Source of the DNA: Spirosoma endbachense
Lineage (GTDB): Bacteria > Bacteroidota > Bacteroidia > Cytophagales > Spirosomataceae
Assembly (NCBI RefSeq): GCF_010233585.1
Contig: NZ_CP045997.1
Span: 7,371,270 to 7,435,269, forward strand
Reading direction: 5' to 3'
DNA: 64,000 nucleotides
Below are positions 58,454-64,000 of this stretch, in pieces (the stretch's first letter is position 1; each line of letters starts with the position of its first letter). A program made the translations under genes and the position numbers. The notes beneath the pieces are model-generated. The model had not been told where the DNA came from. It did no database searches and was given only the letters and a program-made list of their open reading frames with translations.

Positions 58454-61012
58454 ATGAAAAAGCTTGTCCTCCTGATTCTATTGATGTCTGAGTTAAACGG
58501 ACTGGCACAGACCGCCGTTTGGAAGCCACAAACCTGGCCCGTACTGAAACGCTACGATCAGCAACATCTCACCCGGATTGCACTGCCATTAGGTGGCATC
58601 GGCACTGGTACCGTATCGCTCGGTGGGCGCGGGCAATTGCAGGATTGGGAAATTATGAACCGGCCAGCAAAGGGCTATAGTACTGTTCTGACTGGCAATA
58701 CCGCTCCATTTTTTGCGATTCATCTGCTGGAGGAGAAGAAAACCAGAGCGCTGCTAGGGCCACTCGAAGCCCATGAGTACCAGCATATGGAAGGGCGTCC
58801 GGTTGATCATCATGGCTTGCCACGTTTTGCGAAGGCCAGTTTTGAGACAGCTTATCCCTTTGGTCAGGTTAGCCTAAGCGACCCTGCGATGCCCGTTTCT
58901 GTGCAAATCAAAGGTTTCAACCCACTCGTTCCGGCCGATGCGAATGCCAGTGGTTTACCCATTGCGGTGCTAACATATCAAGTGACAAATACCGGCAAAG
59001 AGCCTTTAACGGTATCCGTATGTGGTTCCATGCACAATTTTATTGGGCGCGATGGCAGCAAAACCAATAAGTCATGGAAAGGTGAACTGGAACCGCAGGG
59101 CGCTCAAAAAAATCGGAACCAGTTTCGGCAGGGAAATGGCTTTCAGGGGATTTATCTGTACTCCGATGGTGTCGATAAGGCAGACCCCGCCTGGGGAACG
59201 GTTGCGTTAACAACGGCAGAATCTCAGGGTGTCAGTTATCGCACGTCATCGGTATCAAACGCGTGGGAAAATGCACTACTCGATTTCTGGGATGACTTTA
59301 GCGATGATGGCAGGCTGACCGAAAAGACTGGTTCGGCGGATGAAGACCCAATGGCTTCGCTGGCGGTGCAAAAGAAAATAGCGCCAAACAAAACAGAAAC
59401 TTTTACTTTTTTTCTGACCTGGCATTTCCCCAATCGGTTTGCCTGGTCACGCGAGCGGGTAGGGAATTTTTATACGACTCAATACGCCGATGCCTGGGTA
59501 GTTGCTGACAAGACCATACCACTCATTCCAGCACTTGAGCAGAAAACAATTGCATTCGTTAATGCACTCCTGCAAAGCGATTACCCGGCGGAGGTGAAGG
59601 AAGCGGCTCTGTTCAATTTAAGTACCCTTCGATCTCAAACCGTATTTCGTACTGACGATGGTCGACTGTTTGGGTGGGAAGGCGTTATGGATGACATTGG
59701 CTCCTGTCATGGGTCGTGTACGCACGTCTGGAACTATGAGCAGGCCACGGCCTTTTTGTTTGGTGATCTGGCCAGAACCATGCGTGATGTCGAGTTTAAT
59801 TATGCCCTCGACACAACAGGTTTAATGAGTTTTCGGGTAGGGTTGCCGTTGAAACCCGGTTTTGGTGGCGGGGTTGCGGCCGCCGATGGGCAAATGGGTA
59901 CAATAATGAAGTTTTACCGCGACTGGCAACTATCGGGCGATATGAATTTCCTGACCAGAAACTGGCCCAATGTGAAACGGACGCTGGCCTTTGCCTGGGT
60001 GCCGGGAGGCTGGGATGCCGATAAGGACGGTGTTATGGAAGGGGCGCAACACAATACGATGGATGTGGAGTATTTTGGACCGAATCCACAGATGCAGTTC
60101 TGGTATCTCGGTGCACTGAAGGCTGCTTCCAGGATGGCCGAAGCAATGAAGGACGTTGCTTTTGCCAAAACCTGCGATCAGATTTTCAAGGCCGGAAGCG
60201 CCTGGACCGATGATCATCTGTTTAACGGCGACTATTACGAACAGCAGGTAATTCCTCCGGCGGGCCATTTAATCGCCAAAGGCACCTTTTCCGGATTTAA
60301 TAAAATTCAGCAGGAAGATCCGGCGTATCAGTTGGCTAAGGGCTGTCTGGTCGATCAATTGGTTGGCCAGTTTATGGCTCACGTCTGTGACTTAGGCTAC
60401 CTGGTGAAGCCAGAACACGTGCAGACCACCTTACAATCGATTCTGAAGTATAATTACCGGTCATCCATGACCGACCATTTCAATAATATGCGTTCATACG
60501 CTCTGGGCGATGAAGCTGCTCTGTTGATGGCCAGCTGGCCCAAAGGACGCCCGAAAGTGCCATTTCCGTATTTTGCCGAAGTAATGACCGGATTTGAATA
60601 CACGGCTGCTATTGGCATGCTCTATGAAAACCAGACCGAATCGGGTTTGCGCTGCATTCGTAACATTCGGAATCGATTTGATGGGAGCAAACGTAATCCA
60701 TTCGACGAAGCCGAATGCGGTCATCATTATGCGCGGGCAATGGTGAGTTGGGCGTCAACGCTGGCATTGAGTGGTTTTCATTATTCAGGGATAAGCCAGA
60801 TGATGAGCTTCACGGCTCAGGAAGGCTCTTATTTCTGGTCGAATGGATACGCCTGGGGCACCTGCGTTAAGAAAAAAGCAGGGAATCAAGTGCAGGTAAC
60901 GCTCCATGTGATGCACGGAGCGTTACCGTTAAAAACGCTACAGGTCGGCAAAAAATCGGTCGCTGCCAGACCCTTGAAAGAAGGCGAATTATTTACCGCA
61001 ACGATCAACTAG
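58454..61012 (+). CDS. GH116 family glycosidase (GBA2-like)
   Basis: An 852-residue secreted enzyme with signal peptide (KKLVLLILLMSELNGLAQ). The N-terminal beta-sandwich has LGGIGTGTVSLGGRGQLQDWE, and the (alpha/alpha)6 catalytic barrel has VWNYEQATAFLFGDLARTMRDVEF, NTMDVEYFGPNPQMQFWYLGALKAA (nucleophile region with Glu) and AKGCLVDQLVGQFMAHV (acid/base Asp region). Members cleave beta-glucosides, beta-xylosides or glucosylceramide. It follows the AraC-family gene and converges on the PPK2 gene. The exact substrate is unknown. Confidence 0.88.
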   Translation: MKKLVLLILLMSELNGLAQTAVWKPQTWPVLKRYDQQHLTRIALPLGGIGTGTVSLGGRGQLQDWEIMNRPAKGYSTVLTGNTAPFFAIHLLEEKKTRALLGPLEAHEYQHMEGRPVDHHGLPRFAKASFETAYPFGQVSLSDPAMPVSVQIKGFNPLVPADANASGLPIAVLTYQVTNTGKEPLTVSVCGSMHNFIGRDGSKTNKSWKGELEPQGAQKNRNQFRQGNGFQGIYLYSDGVDKADPAWGTVALTTAESQGVSYRTSSVSNAWENALLDFWDDFSDDGRLTEKTGSADEDPMASLAVQKKIAPNKTETFTFFLTWHFPNRFAWSRERVGNFYTTQYADAWVVADKTIPLIPALEQKTIAFVNALLQSDYPAEVKEAALFNLSTLRSQTVFRTDDGRLFGWEGVMDDIGSCHGSCTHVWNYEQATAFLFGDLARTMRDVEFNYALDTTGLMSFRVGLPLKPGFGGGVAAADGQMGTIMKFYRDWQLSGDMNFLTRNWPNVKRTLAFAWVPGGWDADKDGVMEGAQHNTMDVEYFGPNPQMQFWYLGALKAASRMAEAMKDVAFAKTCDQIFKAGSAWTDDHLFNGDYYEQQVIPPAGHLIAKGTFSGFNKIQQEDPAYQLAKGCLVDQLVGQFMAHVCDLGYLVKPEHVQTTLQSILKYNYRSSMTDHFNNMRSYALGDEAALLMASWPKGRPKVPFPYFAEVMTGFEYTAAIGMLYENQTESGLRCIRNIRNRFDGSKRNPFDEAECGHHYARAMVSWASTLALSGFHYSGISQMMSFTAQEGSYFWSNGYAWGTCVKKKAGNQVQVTLHVMHGALPLKTLQVGKKSVAARPLKEGELFTATIN

Positions 61013-61025
61013 TTCGCCTAAAAAC

Positions 61026-61928
61026 CTAATTATTCTGCTTCTGGATGACTGGAATTAGTTTTTGCAACTCCTTAAAGCGTGCTTCGTCGGGTGTCGGCTC
61101 AGCAATGGGAAGCTTTTTTATTTCATCGATCAAAATACGGCCAACGAGTAGGCGCATGTTCTTTTTGTCGTCGGCCGGAATGACGTACCAGGGCGAATTA
61201 TCGGTGGCAGTTTCATTGATGCATGTCTCGTAGGCATCCTGATAATCGTCCCAGAAGTTTCGTTCTTTAACATCACCCTCTTCAAATTTCCAGTTTTTTG
61301 CTGGATCCTGAATCCGGGCGATGAGTCGATCTGCCTGTTCTTTTTTGGAAATATGCAGGTAAAATTTAACGGTCGGAAAGCCATTTCGATACAAGTACTT
61401 TTCCATATCACGAATGGCCTCAAATCGTTGCTTGAACAATTTGTCCATGTCAGCAGTGGCTTTTTCGGGTAGCCGCTGACTTTGGGTTAAAATTTCCGGA
61501 TGAACCTTCGTTACCAGCACTTCTTCGTAATACGACCGATTAAAGATTCCGATTGTACCTCGTTCAGGAAGGTCACGCCAGCTGCGCCATAGAAAATCGT
61601 GGTCGAGTTCCTGCTCGGTTGGGCGTTTGAACGACGATATATGGACACCCACTGGGTTCGTACCCGTAAAGACGTGCTGAATGGTGCCATCTTTACCGGC
61701 TGCGTCCAGCGCCTGAAAGACAACGATTAGTCCATAATGGTTATGAATGTACATACGCTCCTGCCATTTATCAATTTCTTCGGCCTGCTGGCGGAGCAAT
61801 GCCTCATAATGAACATCATCTTCGTAGAGATCATCAACTTTAGTTGGGGCTTTTTTAATCTTGAACGGTTTGTCGCCGTCATAGCGGAAGCGGTCGGTAT
61901 CTAAATCTTTCACAGGATATGGGCGCAA
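61026..61928 (-). CDS. Polyphosphate kinase 2 family protein
   Basis: A 300-residue PPK2. Walker A is FQALDAAGKDGTIQHV, the lid region has GVHISSFKRPTEQELDHDFLWR, and Walker B with the lid is IGIFNRSYYEEVLVTKVHPE. KFYLHISKKEQADRLIAR follows. It should use polyphosphate to phosphorylate nucleotides (ADP or GDP, or AMP in class III members), or the reverse. The subclass cannot be told by eye. It is divergent from msrA; a 12-bp perfect hairpin lies between the two starts. Confidence 0.92.
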   Translation of the reverse strand: MRPYPVKDLDTDRFRYDGDKPFKIKKAPTKVDDLYEDDVHYEALLRQQAEEIDKWQERMYIHNHYGLIVVFQALDAAGKDGTIQHVFTGTNPVGVHISSFKRPTEQELDHDFLWRSWRDLPERGTIGIFNRSYYEEVLVTKVHPEILTQSQRLPEKATADMDKLFKQRFEAIRDMEKYLYRNGFPTVKFYLHISKKEQADRLIARIQDPAKNWKFEEGDVKERNFWDDYQDAYETCINETATDNSPWYVIPADDKKNMRLLVGRILIDEIKKLPIAEPTPDEARFKELQKLIPVIQKQNN

Positions 61929-61959
61929 ACTTTACGCGAGTCAGTTACGTTACTAATAC

Positions 61960-61996
61960 AGCTAACAACCAGAATTTCAAGTAATGGTTGTTAGCT
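61960..61996. promoter_or_regulatory. 12-bp inverted repeat between divergent ppk2 and msrA genes
   Basis: AGCTAACAACCA (61960-61971) and TGGTTGTTAGCT (61985-61996) are exact inverses, 13 bp apart. Because both genes start outward from it, it is more likely an operator or shared regulatory hairpin than a terminator. Confidence 0.45.
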
Positions 61997-62082
61997 ATTT
62001 CTACAACTGGTGTTGCCTGGCCAAATATACCTGCGAGAGCAGCTATACACAAAGCCAACAGCCATGATTAAGCACCCTACGC

Positions 62083-62652
62083 ATGACAACAAATCAATCA
62101 ACAAACCTCGAAAAAGCCACGTTTGGTACGGGCTGTTTCTGGTGTACAGAAGCGATGTATAATTCGCTGGATGGCGTTATTTCAGCCATTTCGGGGTATG
62201 AGGGCGGTCCCAAACCTAATCCGACCTATAAAGAAGTCTGCACCGGAACAACTGGCCACGCTGAATGCGTTGAGGTTACATTCGATCCATCGAAAATCAC
62301 CTATCAGGAGTTGCTGGAAGCGTTTTTCCGTAGTCATGATCCAACCACATTGAACCGTCAGGGCGCAGATGTGGGAACGCAGTATCGCTCGGTAATTTTC
62401 TATCACAACGATGAGCAGAAACAATTGGCCGAAACGGCTAAAGCCGAACTGAACAAAGCAGAGGCTTACGCTAATCCGATTGTAACGGAAATTAGCCCAG
62501 CCAGCACGTTCTATGAAGCGGAAGCGTATCATCAAAACTACTTCGTCAAAAACCCGGATCAGGGTTATTGTGCATTTGTGATCGCTCCTAAACTCGATAA
62601 GTTCAAAAAAGTGTTTAAGGAGAAATTGAAATCACAGAATACACTCGTATAA
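62083..62652 (+). CDS. msrA: Peptide methionine sulfoxide reductase A
   Basis: A 189-residue enzyme that reduces the S-form of methionine sulfoxide. The catalytic motif GCFWCTE is at residues 17-23 (nucleophile Cys18). YEGGPKPNPTYKEVCTGTTGHAECVEV, DPTTLNRQGADVGTQYRSVIF and AEAYHQNYF complete the family pattern. There is no signal peptide, so it works in the cytosol. A T-rich terminator follows. Confidence 0.96.
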   Translation: MTTNQSTNLEKATFGTGCFWCTEAMYNSLDGVISAISGYEGGPKPNPTYKEVCTGTTGHAECVEVTFDPSKITYQELLEAFFRSHDPTTLNRQGADVGTQYRSVIFYHNDEQKQLAETAKAELNKAEAYANPIVTEISPASTFYEAEAYHQNYFVKNPDQGYCAFVIAPKLDKFKKVFKEKLKSQNTLV

Positions 62653-62671
62653 ACGGATAGTTAAACCTTAA

Positions 62672-62706
62672 AACGTCCATAGATCATCTCTATGGACGTT
62701 TTTTGT
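62672..62706 (+). terminator. Rho-independent terminator of msrA
   Basis: AACGTCCATAGA (62672-62683) pairs with TCTATGGACGTT (62689-62700) over a 5-nt loop and is followed by TTTTG. The DNA from here to 62959 shows no further gene or strong structure; the frame that runs through it (from 62834) seems to be only an upstream extension of the next gene. Confidence 0.9.
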
Positions 62707-62959
62707 CCATTAAGGTAGCTTACAGGTTCAGTTTGTTCTGATTTGTGCCTCCGATCCGATCTTCATCCTACAGGGTACAGATTAGGCAATCTGCAAGAAT
62801 GGAAGCCTTGCGGGAGACGCCCCTTAGTCGCGGTTGACGATTACTACTTCACAAAATATACAGCGTACTGGGCCAGGTAGGGCTTACCAGCCTCGACTAA
62901 TGACTTTATTTGAGATTAGCGTGAAAGATAGACAGTATACTACACTTTATTGGCTAGCA

Positions 62960-63400
62960 ATGAAACACACTCTCTTTATTATGCTGTTGTTTCCCATACG
63001 GAGCCTGAGCCAGCCCAAATACATCCCTCTGGTTCGTTTCGATACTTTGATTTATCAGTACACCATCTCTATCCAGTCGGGCCAGAGAGTTGATTTTCCT
63101 GCGGGCTGTCACTTATATGATATAACCCATCAGTCCAGGACGGGAGGCATAAAGGTGCTTTTTAGGGATGGTAGCGCTTTATATCAAAAAGCGGTCAATA
63201 GCGCATTTTACATCGCTAGAACCCATAACCAGCCCACGGGTAGCCTGGTGCCTCTAAAATATGGAGACCGCAACTGGCAAAGTAGCGAAAGCGCCGGGGC
63301 GATCCAGTCAGTGACTGCCCTTGATAAGGCCCACTTTCAACTGACCTATTTTACACTTACTCCTCTACCTAGATCACCAATCCTTTCTTCCTATCCGTGA
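62960..63400 (+). CDS. Hypothetical secreted protein
   Basis: A 146-residue protein if started at ATG 62960, which gives a signal peptide (KHTLFIMLLFPIRSLSQ). The frame is open from 62834 but the upstream part looks non-coding. The mature region is beta-rich (YIPLVRFDTLIYQYTISIQ, GGIKVLFRDGSALYQKAV, HFQLTYFTLTPLP). No family is recognised. Its neighbourhood has no other known gene to the right, so it may belong to an accessory segment. Confidence 0.5.
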   Translation: MKHTLFIMLLFPIRSLSQPKYIPLVRFDTLIYQYTISIQSGQRVDFPAGCHLYDITHQSRTGGIKVLFRDGSALYQKAVNSAFYIARTHNQPTGSLVPLKYGDRNWQSSESAGAIQSVTALDKAHFQLTYFTLTPLPRSPILSSYP

Positions 63401-63679
63401 TGGCAGGAACGATAGGGAGATTTCTTTGCCAATAAGTATCTCCATCTGCTGAGGAGACATGGATCTAACGACTACTGGGATCTATGCGTTGACTTATTAA
63501 ATCGCACTATACTAGCTTCTGGAGCCGCAACCCTATTACATAATAATTAAAAAAAGTGACTCCTTGCTTTTCAAGTACTCTAAATAGGTGAAATAAGGCG
63601 GTCATCCATGAAATGGATGGCTAGAGCTGGCGGGGACAAGATGTAGCCAGTTGCAACGAATCATCTATCGAGTTACTAT

Positions 63680-64000
63680 ATGAAAAGTTGGTATACGCCA
63701 ATAAACGGAGTTCGAAACGAATATGGCACTCGCCAGATTGGCATCAGGCAGGACTTCATCGGCAAGCAGCTCTTTTCGATCAAGATATTTGAGCAAATTC
63801 CCGGCCATGAGCTCGATTCAAAAGAAGGCTATAACAAGGTTCTTATCAAGGCTGTTCTTATCCCCTTTACTTATGTGTTGATGCTCTCCGAAGAGTTTCA
63901 ACGGCAGATGCCTGCTGAATTAATCTGGACATATGTGGCCCAGAAAGTGGTTCACGAAATACGATACGCAGGGTTAGGTAAGCATTTGATCTCCAGTGCA
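63680..64000 (+). CDS. Unidentified gene, cut by the window edge
   Basis: From ATG 63680 a frame stays open to the end of the window (107 codons). It begins MKSWYTPINGVRNEYGTRQI and goes on with alternating charged and hydrophobic residues, including YNKVLIKAVLIPFTYVLML and AQKVVHEIRYAGLG. Codon use looks coding, but I recognise no family. The 279 bp before it (63401-63679) hold only a short CCAT-rich dyad near 63605. Confidence 0.5.
   Translation, partial: MKSWYTPINGVRNEYGTRQIGIRQDFIGKQLFSIKIFEQIPGHELDSKEGYNKVLIKAVLIPFTYVLMLSEEFQRQMPAELIWTYVAQKVVHEIRYAGLGKHLISSA

Noticed and set aside
1..64000. CRISPR array, prophage or intact insertion sequence
   Set aside because: No regularly spaced direct repeats, Cas motifs, phage structural genes or transposase signatures were found on either strand.

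Overview
The window looks like chromosomal DNA of a Bacteroidota bacterium of the Cytophagales, most like Spirosoma and its relatives (family placement is inferred). Supporting signs are a GldB gliding-motility lipoprotein, a type IX secretion sorting tail on a secreted sugar dehydrogenase, promoter elements of the Bacteroidetes type (-7 box TAnnTTTG), many lipobox proteins, few Shine-Dalgarno sequences, and families typical of this group (membrane MutS-like ATPase, DUF2279, paired Fe-S reductase proteins). The window is mostly single-copy chromosomal genes. No intact insertion sequence, prophage or CRISPR array was seen.

Layout. 0-11 kb: a two-gene NRPS/PKS assembly line on the minus strand, read A-PCP-KS-AT-ACP-aminotransferase and then C-A-PCP-TE. 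It should join two amino acids around one malonate unit whose beta-keto group is transaminated. 11-16 kb: a Wzc/GumC-like co-polymerase with a degenerate ATPase, a short TolC-like protein and a family 2 glycosyltransferase, probably for polysaccharide synthesis and export. 16-27 kb: housekeeping and small-family genes: PfkB kinase, GNAT-like protein, cysS, glutaminyl cyclase-like peptidase, nadD, gmk, an ECF sigma factor with a putative zinc anti-sigma partner, and a cytosolic/membrane Fe-S reductase pair. 27.1 kb: tRNA-Phe. 27.5-34.6 kb: DUF2279 protein, MutS-like membrane ATPase, Fur-family regulator, ABC exporter, GldB and a beta-barrel protein. 34.7-37.9 kb: a histidine operon hisH-hisA-(secreted unknown)-(GNAT)-hisF. 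38-46.6 kb: DUF72, valS, GmhB-like phosphatase, a 41-residue lipoprotein, arginine decarboxylase, Mpl ligase and a LOG-family protein.

46.7-48.4 kb is a scar-like zone. It holds a truncated 5S rRNA with its terminator, the 3' end of a lost coding gene, an orphan secreted protein and a decayed reading frame. 48.4-51.1 kb: ABA4-like membrane protein, S41 peptidase and a DEDDh exonuclease. 51.2-57.0 kb: a T9SS-secreted sugar dehydrogenase with a CRP-like dyad upstream, then, divergently, a sigma / anti-sigma (HEAT-repeat) / two DUF4097 operon. 57.5-62.7 kb: AraC regulator, GH116 glycosidase, PPK2 and msrA. 62.9-64 kb: two unrecognised genes, the last cut by the window edge.

A recurring feature is a set of long, perfect or nearly perfect intergenic hairpins (12-38 bp stems), mostly without a U-tract. 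Most sit at the 3' ends of genes and probably serve as terminators. A few, such as the 38-bp one at 53.7 kb and the 15-bp palindrome at 27.3 kb, lie where no gene ends and are unexplained.
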